Shown here piece after piece: positions 1 through 5,985 of a stretch of 5,985 bases of DNA. The DNA is from Desulfobulbus sp. Its GTDB lineage: Bacteria > Pseudomonadota > Gammaproteobacteria > Burkholderiales > Rhodocyclaceae. Positions within the stretch are counted from its first letter, which is position 1; the number at the start of each line of letters is the position of its first letter. Under the pieces are notes generated by a model. The model saw nothing but the letters and a program-made list of their open reading frames with translations. It searched no databases and was not told where the DNA came from. A program made the position numbers and the translations under genes. The stretch spans positions 1-5,985 of the forward strand of contig WQUQ01000105.1 of NCBI GenBank assembly GCA_009782025.1. The letters are read 5' to 3'.

Positions 1-9
1 TCCCGCTAC

Positions 10-38
10 GTCATGCTGCGCGCAGTCGCAGCATCCAT
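10..38 (+). repeat. REP-like hairpin repeat, copy 1 (short form)
   Basis: The stem ATGCTGCG (13-20) pairs with CGCAGCAT (27-34) around a 6-nt loop. The unit from GTCAT (10-14) to ATCCA (33-37) is repeated in reverse orientation at 47-84, so this is half of an inverted pair of the same element. Against copy 2 it lacks 10 nt in the loop and has a G-C pair (15/32) where copy 2 has T-A. The two bases changed together, which suggests the stem is maintained. It lies downstream of the minus-strand HDOD gene and could act as a terminator or mRNA-stabilising hairpin for it. There is no clear U tract, so a simple intrinsic terminator is not shown. That it belongs to a genome-wide repeat family is inference. 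Confidence 0.6.
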
Positions 39-46
39 GCGGCTTG

Positions 47-84
47 TGGATTCTGCGACTACGCTTCGCTCCGCGCAGAATGAC
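47..84 (-). repeat. REP-like hairpin repeat, copy 2 (long form, inverted)
   Basis: The stem ATTCTGCG (50-57) pairs with CGCAGAAT (74-81) around a 16-nt loop. Read on the minus strand it runs GTCAT T CTGCGCG, an 11-nt loop segment, AGTCGCAG A ATCCA. That aligns with copy 1 base for base apart from the loop and one compensated stem pair. Nine bases separate the copies, giving the head-to-head arrangement typical of REP pairs (BIME-like). The element begins 5 nt past the HDOD gene stop codon, where REP elements commonly sit. A role in 3'-end protection of the HDOD transcript is plausible but not demonstrated. Confidence 0.6.
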
Positions 85-89
85 AACAT

Positions 90-1289
90 TTAATTGCCGG
101 ATGAATAGTCAACCAGGTGAATTCTGGCGGCCCAGCCCAGCGCCGCCAGTTGGGCATCGAGATACCGCTCCGGGGCGATGCCCAGTTCTTGCAGCCTGGT
201 CGCCGAAGTTTCCAGAGCGCGCGTTTCGGCGGCATGAACGGCCTGCAACAGGCTGCCGAGCGGGCCGGAATGCCCGGTCAGCGCCGTGACGATTTCTTCG
301 GCCAGCGGCAATTGCCGCATGATTTCCGCCATCGGCATGTTGAGCAGCACATCGAGCAGCGAGAACGCGCCGACCATGAAGGCCGCATCGCCAGGATTTT
401 CCACAACCGGGGCCGGCTGCAATTGCAGCGCCAGCGCTTCCAGCAGATGGCCGCGGGCGGCCGCTTTTTGCAACAACGGGTTGGGCCGGTGACCGTTGTT
501 CGGGTCGGCATAAACCAGCAATTGCAGCCAGCGCTGCAACGGGCGGCGGCCGATCAGATTGATGGCCTGGGCAAAGCTGGTGATCGGCCTGGATAGCGCC
601 ATGGCCGCCGAATTGACCAGGCGCAACAGGCCGTAGGAAAGTTTCGATTCCTGGCGGAAAACATGCTCCAGGGCGGCCGTGTCGGCATCCTGGGCAATCA
701 GCGCCAAGAGTTCGAGCAGCTTGAGGCGCGTGATGTCGGCCTGACTCGCCGCCGTGCCGCGGGTGAGCAGATATTCGCCAGTAGACAGCGAGCAGGCGTT
801 TTGGAGGCACCATTGCCGCTCGGCATGGGTATGGACGTCGGTCGCAACCAGGGTGTTGCGGGCCGCCAGACCGCGCAGCGTGAACGGCGGCAGGCTGCGG
901 GCGTGGCTGGCGGTCAGCAGCAGGTAACGCCAGACGCCGGTCGGCAGCGGGGTATTGGCCGCGGTGAGTTGGGCCACCCCGTAACCGCCCTGGCGCAGGG
1001 CGGCACTCTGGGCGGCCAGCGCCGTGGCGTCGGCGGCGACCGGGTTGGCCGGGAAGACGGTGACGGCCCGCCGGTCGAGCCGACCCGGCGGATAGGGCGA
1101 ATGCGGCGCGGCGATGGCGGGCAAGAGCCACGGATGGCGGCTGTCGAAATCGTCGGTCAGCGGCGACTCGACCAACTGCCGCAGGAGGGCGTCGCCGGCG
1201 GGAGCGGCATTCAGTTCGGCGCGGTAACCCGACCAGGAATCATCCGCGCCGAGCAAGGGGTGGATGAACAGGAAAGCGGGGGTGGGCAT
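90..1289 (-). CDS. HDOD-domain signalling protein with a degenerate EAL-like N-terminal half
   Basis: A 399-residue cytoplasmic protein of the EAL-HDOD (YuxH-like) architecture. Residues 1-180 look like a decayed EAL domain: HPLL...GYRAEL (10-26) sits where EAL proteins have QP-I...GYEALL, so RAE replaces EAL. Residues 148-177 ([15 protein letters not shown]...GEYLLTRG) resemble the late EAL motif around the Glu-Thr and QGY positions. Residues about 188-385 form the HDOD domain: [26 protein letters not shown] (217-231), [20 protein letters not shown] (238-257), [17 protein letters not shown] (304-320). HDOD domains lack the HD metal ligands and usually act as signalling scaffolds. The EAL half is unlikely to hydrolyse c-di-GMP. 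The ATG at 1289 is preferred; the only longer option is a TTG at 1328 that would overlap the putative promoter. I see no Shine-Dalgarno. It stands alone, divergent from accA. Target and signal are unknown. Confidence 0.88.
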   Translation of the reverse strand: MPTPAFLFIHPLLGADDSWSGYRAELNAAPAGDALLRQLVESPLTDDFDSRHPWLLPAIAAPHSPYPPGRLDRRAVTVFPANPVAADATALAAQSAALRQGGYGVAQLTAANTPLPTGVWRYLLLTASHARSLPPFTLRGLAARNTLVATDVHTHAERQWCLQNACSLSTGEYLLTRGTAASQADITRLKLLELLALIAQDADTAALEHVFRQESKLSYGLLRLVNSAAMALSRPITSFAQAINLIGRRPLQRWLQLLVYADPNNGHRPNPLLQKAAARGHLLEALALQLQPAPVVENPGDAAFMVGAFSLLDVLLNMPMAEIMRQLPLAEEIVTALTGHSGPLGSLLQAVHAAETRALETSATRLQELGIAPERYLDAQLAALGWAARIHLVDYSSGN

Positions 1290-1318
1290 GGCGCAGGGTT
1301 TGAGTCGCAGACCGCCCG

Positions 1319-1327
1319 ATGGTAGCA
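1319..1327 (-). promoter_or_regulatory. Possible extended -10 promoter for the HDOD gene
   Basis: On the minus strand the sequence reads TGCTACCAT, matching the extended -10 form TGnTAnnAT. It lies about 30 nt upstream of the ATG at 1289, which would give a 5' leader of roughly 20-25 nt. No good -35 hexamer is found 16-18 nt further upstream; extended -10 promoters can do without one. This is a pattern match only. Confidence 0.35.
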
Positions 1328-1356
1328 AAATTACCCGCCAGGCACTTGGTCATCGC

Positions 1357-1372
1357 CGCCCTGCGCAGGGCG
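1357..1372. repeat. Perfect 16-bp palindrome
   Basis: CGCCCTGCGCAGGGCG is fully self-complementary over 16 bp with no spacer. It sits between the putative HDOD promoter (1319-1327) and the long inverted repeat (from 1364, which it partly overlaps). Flanking ATCG and GAT extend the symmetry with a one-base bulge. It could be a dimeric-regulator operator near the HDOD promoter, the end of the larger repeat element, or a cruciform-prone site. Nothing in the window decides between these. Confidence 0.55.
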
Positions 1373-1494
1373 ATTGCATGAACGTATTTGTCATTGAAGT
1401 CGAGAGTCGAGAGTGTCTTGAGTCGAGAGCGCCCCTCTCGACTCCCCAACTCTCCACTCTCCACTCACAACCGGGTTCGTGCGATTGCCCTGCG
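1364..1494 (+). repeat. Long nested imperfect palindrome (ERIC-like size) in the HDOD/accA divergent gap
   Basis: Three nested arm pairs share one centre. The outer arms 1364-1382 and 1476-1494 match at 16 of 19 positions; the three exceptions (1379/1479, 1375/1483, 1372/1486) become G-U pairs in plus-strand RNA. The middle arms 1398-1413 and 1450-1465 match at 14 of 16, with two C-C clashes. The inner arms GAGTCGAGAG (1420-1429) and CTCTCGACTC (1435-1444) match perfectly around a 5-nt loop. The middle arms are built of 7-nt units: GTCGAGA occurs at 1399, 1406 and 1422, and the other side has CTCTCCA units. The structure is about 131 bp and non-coding. It looks like an intergenic repeat or small non-autonomous element, or a structured RNA; which of these is not resolved. 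Confidence 0.6.
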
Positions 1495-1541
1495 TCCTGC
1501 GCCATCGCCAAAGCCACCCGCGAGGCGTTTTGCCTTTGGGG

Positions 1542-1547
1542 TAAAAT
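1542..1547 (+). promoter_or_regulatory. Possible -10 box of the accA promoter
   Basis: TAAAAT differs from the sigma-70 -10 consensus at one base and lies 28 nt upstream of the accA ATG. Transcription would start near 1553-1556 with a leader of about 20 nt. No good -35 hexamer is visible at 16-18 bp spacing. Inverted 6-bp arms CCAAAG (1508-1513) and CTTTGG (1534-1539) bracket the expected -35 region, which could mean an activator or repressor site. Both are pattern matches only. Confidence 0.4.
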
Positions 1548-1575
1548 ACGCGCCGATTCAGAATCCGAACCCGCC

Positions 1576-2541
<966 letters not shown>

Positions 2542-2549
2542 TTGCCTTG

Positions 2550-3530
2550 ATGCCCGGTGAATTTGCATTGATCGACCGCTACTTCGCCCGGCCGACGCCC
2601 TCGGCGGCGCTTGGTCCCGGCGACGACTGCGCGCTGCTGCAACCGACGCCGGGGATGCAACTGGCGGTGACCACCGACATGCTGGTCGCCGGCGCGCACT
2701 TTCTGCCCGACACGGACCCGAAAAATCTCGGCTGGAAAACGCTTGCCGTCAATCTCTCCGACCTCGCCGCGATGGGCGCGCGGCCGCGCTGGGCGACGCT
2801 CGCCGGGGCGCTGCCGGATGCCGACGCGAACTGGATCGCCGCCTTCGCCGACGGTTTCTTCGCCTGCGCCGACGCCTATGGCGTCGAACTGATCGGCGGC
2901 GACACCACGCGCGGGCCGCTCAACCTGTGCGTCACCGCTTTCGGCGAAATCGCGCCGGGCCGCGCCTTGCGCCGCGATGGCGCACAGGTCGACGACCAGA
3001 TCTGGGTTTCCGGCCGCCCCGGTCTGGCCGCCCTGGGTCTGGCCCAGTTGCAAGGGCGCGTGGATTTGCCAGCGCTCCTGCCCGAGCCGTGGCCGCGCCT
3101 GTGCCTCGCCGCGCTGGAAAAACCGCAGCCGCGCGTCGCTCTCGGCCAGGCGCTGGTCGGCGTCGCCAGCGCCGCCATCGACGTTTCCGACGGCCTGCTT
3201 GCCGATCTCGGCCATATCGCCCGGCGTTCCGGCTGCGCCGCCGCCGTGCGCCTGACCCGGTTGCCGCACCTGCCCAAGGGCGAACGTTACGATGCCGGGC
3301 TGCAAAAGCTGGCGCGGGAATGCCAGGTGGCTGGCGGCGACGATTACGAACTGTGTTTCACCGCGCCCTGCGCGCAGCACAACGCCATCGGCGAAATCGC
3401 CGCCGGCCTCGAACTGCCGCTGTGGTGCATCGGCGAAATGCTCGCCGGGCCGTCCGGCGCGGTCACGGTATTCGACCCGGATGGGCAGCCGGTCGAGTTC
3501 CAGCACAAGGGGTTCGAGCATTTTGACTGA
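2550..3530 (+). CDS. thiL: Thiamine-monophosphate kinase
   Basis: ThiL phosphorylates thiamine monophosphate with ATP to give thiamine diphosphate, the last step of cofactor synthesis. At 326 residues it matches the usual length. Signatures of the ThiL/PurM-like fold are in order: the metal-binding GPGDD (22-26), TTDMLVAGAHF (41-51), GWKTLAVNLSDLAAMGA (61-77), GGDTT (116-120), AIDVSDGL (209-216), GGDDYEL (262-268) and a C-terminal GFEHF (321-325). I chose the ATG at 2550 over the TTG three bases earlier. No clear Shine-Dalgarno is seen, so translation is probably coupled to accA, whose stop lies 8 nt upstream. The last 8 nt overlap the start of pgpA. All acidic metal ligands I can recognise are present, so the enzyme should be active. 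Confidence 0.96.
   Translation: MPGEFALIDRYFARPTPSAALGPGDDCALLQPTPGMQLAVTTDMLVAGAHFLPDTDPKNLGWKTLAVNLSDLAAMGARPRWATLAGALPDADANWIAAFADGFFACADAYGVELIGGDTTRGPLNLCVTAFGEIAPGRALRRDGAQVDDQIWVSGRPGLAALGLAQLQGRVDLPALLPEPWPRLCLAALEKPQPRVALGQALVGVASAAIDVSDGLLADLGHIARRSGCAAAVRLTRLPHLPKGERYDAGLQKLARECQVAGGDDYELCFTAPCAQHNAIGEIAAGLELPLWCIGEMLAGPSGAVTVFDPDGQPVEFQHKGFEHFD
3507..3512 (+). promoter_or_regulatory. Shine-Dalgarno that supports a TTG start for pgpA
   Basis: AAGGGG inside the end of thiL lies 10 nt before TTG 3523. It supports that TTG as the pgpA start, because no ATG or GTG occurs in frame between here and the first conserved PgpA motif. Confidence 0.5.
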
Positions 3531-4020
3531 CACGGCCCCGCACCGCCCCAACCTGCGCTTTTTGCTCGCTCACCCGGCGCATTTCCTGGCGCTCGGCTGC
3601 GGCAGCGGCCTTGCGCCGAAAGCGCCCGGCACCTTCGGCACCCTGTTCGCCTGGGGCAGCTTTCTGCTCTTTCGCCCGTATTTCGGCGATTTCCAGTTGC
3701 TCATCCTGTTCGCCGCCGCCTATCTCGGCGGCATCTGGCTGATCGACGTGACCGGTCGGGCACTCGGCGACCCGGATCACGGCAGCATCGTCTGGGACGA
3801 AATCGTGCCCTTCTGGCTGGTGCTGCTGCTGACGCCAGAGAGCTTCGCCTGGCAACTGGCCGCCTTTCTGCTGTTCCGCCTGTTCGACATCACCAAGCCG
3901 CAGCCGGCGCGTTATTTCGACGAGCGCGTCAAAAACGGCTTTGGCGTCATGGCCGACGATCTGGTCGCCGCCGGCTACACCCTGCTCGTTCTGGCGCTGC
4001 TGAAAATCACGCTGGCCTGA
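3523..4020 (+). CDS. pgpA: Phosphatidylglycerophosphatase A
   Basis: PgpA removes the phosphate from phosphatidylglycerophosphate at the inner membrane, giving phosphatidylglycerol. From the TTG start the product is 165 residues; E. coli PgpA is about 172. Family motifs are clear: LGCGSGLAPKAPGTFGT (24-40), HGSIVWDE with the acidic metal ligands (86-93), FRLFDITKPQP (118-127) and DDLVAAGY (145-152). Hydrophobic segments at about 41-75, 95-119 and 147-165 fit a small membrane protein. The open frame continues upstream to 3292 inside thiL, but that part reads as thiL shadow. TTG at 3523 gives an 8-nt overlap with the thiL stop (TTGACTGA), a classic coupling arrangement. It is the last gene of the accA-thiL-pgpA cluster; maf converges on it 7 nt beyond the stop. 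Confidence 0.94.
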   Translation: MTDTAPHRPNLRFLLAHPAHFLALGCGSGLAPKAPGTFGTLFAWGSFLLFRPYFGDFQLLILFAAAYLGGIWLIDVTGRALGDPDHGSIVWDEIVPFWLVLLLTPESFAWQLAAFLLFRLFDITKPQPARYFDERVKNGFGVMADDLVAAGYTLLVLALLKITLA

Positions 4021-4023
4021 CGA

Positions 4024-4036
4024 CGGTTCAGAACCG
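4024..4036. repeat. Short palindrome at the pgpA/maf convergence
   Basis: CGGTTCAGAACCG is a 13-bp odd-centred palindrome spanning the maf stop codon, 4 nt past the pgpA stop. It could form at best a 4-bp stem with a 5-nt loop on either strand. No U tract follows on either strand, so I do not call it a terminator. Confidence 0.3.
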
Positions 4037-4648
4037 CCAGCCGAAGCGCTTGAGCAGTTCGCCGGTTTCGCACAGCGGCAGGCCGACGACCCCGCTGTAG
4101 CTGCCGGCCAGATGGTCGACGAACAGCCCGGCGCGGCCCTGGATGCCGTAGGCGCCGGCCTTGTCCAGCGGCTCGCCGCTCAACACGTAGTGGCGGATCT
4201 CGTCCTCGTCGAGCGGACGAAAGCGCACCTCGCTCACCGACAGGACGTACTCGGTGCGCCCCAGATGGGTTACGGCAACGCCGGTCAGCACCCGGTGGCT
4301 CCGCCCCGACAGGCGACGCAGGATGTCGGTGGCATCGGTGGCATCGGCCGGCTTGCCGATGATCTGGCCGGCGAATTCGAGCGTCGTGTCGGCGGCCAGC
4401 ACCGGCTGCGGCGGCAAGTGCCGCTCGCTGACGAGGCGCTGGCCGTGCGCAGCCTTGGCGCGGGCGATGCGTTCGACGTAAGCGACCGGATCCTCGCCAA
4501 CGCCGGGCGTTTCGTCGGTGTCGCCGTCGCTGCGCACGCCTTCGCGGAACAGCACGGTATCGAAGGCCACCCCGATCTGGGTCAGCAATTCGCGCCGGCG
4601 CGGGCTGCGGGAGGCAAGATAAAGACGCATCGGCATAGTGTACGACAT
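4028..4648 (-). CDS. maf: Maf-family nucleoside triphosphate pyrophosphatase (YhdE-type, dTTP/UTP)
   Basis: Maf proteins hydrolyse nucleoside triphosphates to monophosphate and pyrophosphate in the cytoplasm, clearing non-canonical or excess nucleotides; they are also linked to division and septum control. The product is 206 residues. Motifs are LASRSPRRRELL (11-22), AADTTL with the catalytic-type Asp (85-90), GKP (98-100), LSGRSHRVLTGVAV (113-126), DKAGAYGIQG (162-171) and GSYSGVVGLPL (182-192). The GKPADA, AYGIQG and SYSGVVGLPLCET segments match the YhdE (dTTP/UTP) branch better than the YceF (m7GTP) branch; this assignment is from memory of family motifs. Three in-frame ATGs (4648, 4636, 4630) are possible. 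I give the longest, but MRLYLAS at 4630 is closest to the usual family start. It is divergent from creD and convergent with pgpA. Confidence 0.94.
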   Translation of the reverse strand: MSYTMPMRLYLASRSPRRRELLTQIGVAFDTVLFREGVRSDGDTDETPGVGEDPVAYVERIARAKAAHGQRLVSERHLPPQPVLAADTTLEFAGQIIGKPADATDATDILRRLSGRSHRVLTGVAVTHLGRTEYVLSVSEVRFRPLDEDEIRHYVLSGEPLDKAGAYGIQGRAGLFVDHLAGSYSGVVGLPLCETGELLKRFGWRF

Positions 4649-4669
4649 CGCCGGCGGAAACCGCTCTTC

Positions 4670-4695
4670 TTCACCCTCGCTTCACACCATTTCAC
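4670..4695 (+). promoter_or_regulatory. CreB-type binding site (cre tag) with an extra third half-site, upstream of creD
   Basis: TTCAC occurs at 4670-4674, 4681-4685 and 4691-4695. The first two are separated by exactly six bases (CCTCGC), reproducing the published E. coli CreB recognition sequence TTCAC-N6-TTCAC. The third follows after five bases, so the repeats recur every 11 and then 10 bp, on one face of the helix. The array lies 71-96 bp upstream of the creD ATG, in the orientation of creD. It is also 22-47 nt upstream of the maf start in inverse orientation. The site is seen directly; binding by a CreB orthologue is inferred. Confidence 0.65.
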
Positions 4696-4751
4696 CGCTG
4701 CTTCGTCATGCCCTCACCCGGCGGTTCGAGACTGTTCCCGTCACATCAACC

Positions 4752-4759
4752 GAGGGGAG
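4752..4759 (+). promoter_or_regulatory. Strong ribosome binding site of creD
   Basis: GAGGGGAG lies 6 nt before the ATG at 4766, the best-placed Shine-Dalgarno in the window. CCTC at 4760-4763 could pair with GAGG at 4752-4755, but the 4-bp stem is too weak to claim a control hairpin. Confidence 0.7.
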
Positions 4760-4765
4760 CCTCTC

Positions 4766-5985
4766 ATGGACCGCAAATTGTTTTTCAAGATTTTCGCCAT
4801 CGTCGGACTGAGCATTCTGCTGCTGATTCCCCTGACGCTGGTCGAGGGACAGATCCGCGAGCGCAGCCAGCGCCAGGAAGAAGTACAGCAGGACATCGCC
4901 AACAGCGCCGCCGGGCCGCAAACGCTGATCGGGCCGGTGATCCTGCTGCGCACCCGCGAACAGGTGACGGAAACCCGGCGCGACGAGGTGGGCAATCTGC
5001 CGGTGACGACGACCCGGATCGTCGAGCACAGCCAGTTCATCGCCCCGGAAACCTTGAGCATTGAGGGCGAGGCCAGGGTGGAGACGCGCCAGCGCGGCAT
5101 CTACCAGGCCCGTCTGTTTCATCTCGACTCGACCCAGCAGGGCCAGTTCAGCGTGACCACGCCAGCGCCCGACGCCAACAAACACCTGCTCGACGCCGAG
5201 GCCGTGCTCATTCTCGGTCTCTCCGATACACGCGGCGTCGGCAACGACCCGGAAGTGCTCATCAACGGTCAGCCCCGCCATTTCGGCAAGCCGGAGAAAG
5301 GCGCGCTGCCGCTGGCCCAGTTGAGCGTACCGCTCGGCCGGCTGGAACTGGGCAAGACCTACCGCTTCGCCGTCAGCTTTCCGCTGCAACTGACCGGCAC
5401 GAGCGCCCTGAACATCGCGCCGGTCGGCGAGGCCAACAGCATCCGGCTCAAGTCGAATTGGCCGCATCCCAATTTCGGCGGCCGCTTCCTGCCGCTGGAA
5501 CGCAGCGTCAATGCCAACGGCTTCACGGCGCATTGGGAAATCTCCCACCTCGCCCGCGATTTCGGCAACGCGCTCGACCCGCGCAGCGGCGAGGCGCTGG
5601 CGATCACCTTCATCGACCCGGTCAATATCTACCTGCAAGCCGAGCGCGCCGTGAAATACGGCATCCTGTTCATCGTGCTCACCTTCGCCGGTTTCTTTTT
5701 GACCGAGATCCTGCGCCGCGCGCCGATCCATCCGCTGCAATACCTGCTGGTCGGCCTGGCGCTCGCCATCTTCTTCCTGCTGCTGATCGCCTTCTCCGAA
5801 CACATGGCTTTCGCCGCCGCCTATGGTCTGGCCGCCGCCGCCTGCATCGGCTTGATCGCCTGGTATCTGGCCGGCGCCCTCGGCGACTGGCGGCGCGGCG
5901 CCGCCTTCGGCGCCGGGCTGACCGGCCTCTACGGCGTGCTCTACGGCGTGCTGCTGTCGGAGGACAACGCCTTGCTGATGGGCAG
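4766..5985 (+). CDS. creD: Inner-membrane protein CreD (Cet family), 3' end beyond the window
   Basis: The reading frame from ATG 4766 has no stop before the window ends. It gives 406 codons; E. coli CreD has about 450 residues, so roughly 45 are missing. Residues 8-24 are an N-terminal transmembrane segment, followed by GPQTLIGPVIL (50-60). Residues 27-290 would be a large periplasmic domain containing GIYQARL (111-117) and the family hallmark SNWPHPNFGGRFLP (230-243). A multi-span C-terminal region follows: RAVKYGILFIVLTFAGFF (294-311), HPLQYLLVGLALAIFFLLL (322-340), then SEH (344-346) and further hydrophobic stretches to SEDNALLMG (398-406). In E. coli creD is CreBC-regulated; overexpression causes colicin E2 tolerance, and in some species it affects beta-lactam response and envelope integrity. 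Its biochemical role is unknown. The upstream cre tag fits this identity. creA, creB and creC are not seen. Confidence 0.93.
   Translation, partial: MDRKLFFKIFAIVGLSILLLIPLTLVEGQIRERSQRQEEVQQDIANSAAGPQTLIGPVILLRTREQVTETRRDEVGNLPVTTTRIVEHSQFIAPETLSIEGEARVETRQRGIYQARLFHLDSTQQGQFSVTTPAPDANKHLLDAEAVLILGLSDTRGVGNDPEVLINGQPRHFGKPEKGALPLAQLSVPLGRLELGKTYRFAVSFPLQLTGTSALNIAPVGEANSIRLKSNWPHPNFGGRFLPLERSVNANGFTAHWEISHLARDFGNALDPRSGEALAITFIDPVNIYLQAERAVKYGILFIVLTFAGFFLTEILRRAPIHPLQYLLVGLALAIFFLLLIAFSEHMAFAAAYGLAAAACIGLIAWYLAGALGDWRRGAAFGAGLTGLYGVLYGVLLSEDNALLMG

Noticed and set aside
663..1325. Plus-strand 220-codon open frame
   Set aside because: Antisense to the HDOD gene and rich in Gly/Arg/Gln; no motif.
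1364..1494. CRISPR-like array from the heptamer repeats
   Set aside because: Repeat units are 7 nt with no regular unique spacers, and no cas gene is near.
1508..1539. Inverted CCAAAG/CTTTGG arms upstream of accA as a firm operator
   Set aside because: 6-bp arms with a 20-bp spacer are expected by chance often enough; mentioned only alongside the promoter.
1264..1575. In-frame upstream extension of accA
   Set aside because: AccA homology starts at the ATG at 1576. The extension runs through the inverted repeat and the candidate -10 box and shows no protein motif.
4328..4345. 9-bp tandem repeat GGTGGCATC in maf, encoding DATDAT
   Set aside because: The segment between GKP and LSGR has the same length as in E. 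coli YhdE as I recall it, so it is not an in-frame insertion, only repeated codon use.
4752..4763. Hairpin sequestering the creD ribosome site
   Set aside because: Only 4 bp of stem with a 4-nt loop; too weak to support a regulatory claim.
4706..5803. Minus-strand 365-codon open frame
   Set aside because: It lies antisense to creD, whose frame has clear family motifs. The minus product is low-complexity and Gln/Arg/Glu/Asp-rich, with no recognisable domain.

Overview
The window is GC-rich, densely coding bacterial chromosome. It holds six protein genes, all recognisable, and two non-coding stretches with unusual repeat structure. Protein style (AccA, ThiL, PgpA, Maf, CreD, and a degenerate EAL-HDOD protein) points to a Gram-negative proteobacterium. 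A betaproteobacterium, perhaps of the Rhodocyclales, is my best guess; this rests on gene style and intergenic repeats, not on a search.

Layout from left to right. Positions 1-89 hold two head-to-head copies of a REP-like hairpin repeat, just past the 3' end of a minus-strand gene for an HDOD regulatory protein with a decayed EAL half (90-1289). The 286-base divergent gap (1290-1575) carries probable promoters for both flanking genes, a perfect 16-bp palindrome and a nested inverted repeat of about 130 bp. Next comes a tight plus-strand cluster: accA (1576-2541), thiL (2550-3530) and pgpA (3523-4020). Adjacent genes are 8 nt apart or overlap by 8 nt, so they are probably one operon. A minus-strand maf gene (4028-4648) converges on pgpA with a 7-nt gap. 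Divergent from maf is a creD gene (4766 to beyond the window edge) with a strong Shine-Dalgarno. The creD frame stays open to the last base; at least 406 residues are visible, and comparison with E. coli CreD suggests only about 45 are missing.

How the genes relate: accA, thiL and pgpA serve the first committed step of fatty acid synthesis, the last step of thiamine diphosphate synthesis, and the last step of phosphatidylglycerol synthesis. The first and third are both envelope lipid supply. Maf is a nucleotide house-cleaning pyrophosphatase. CreD is an inner-membrane protein that in enterobacteria belongs to the CreBC two-component regulon. The 117-bp maf/creD gap contains an exact match to the CreB recognition sequence (TTCAC-N6-TTCAC) with a third TTCAC one helical turn further on. 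This suggests that creD here is under CreB-type control although no creB or creC is in view.

I see no mobile element with coding capacity, tRNA, rRNA, CRISPR array or defence system. The best leads are the CreB-type site and the two intergenic repeat structures, not a new protein system.
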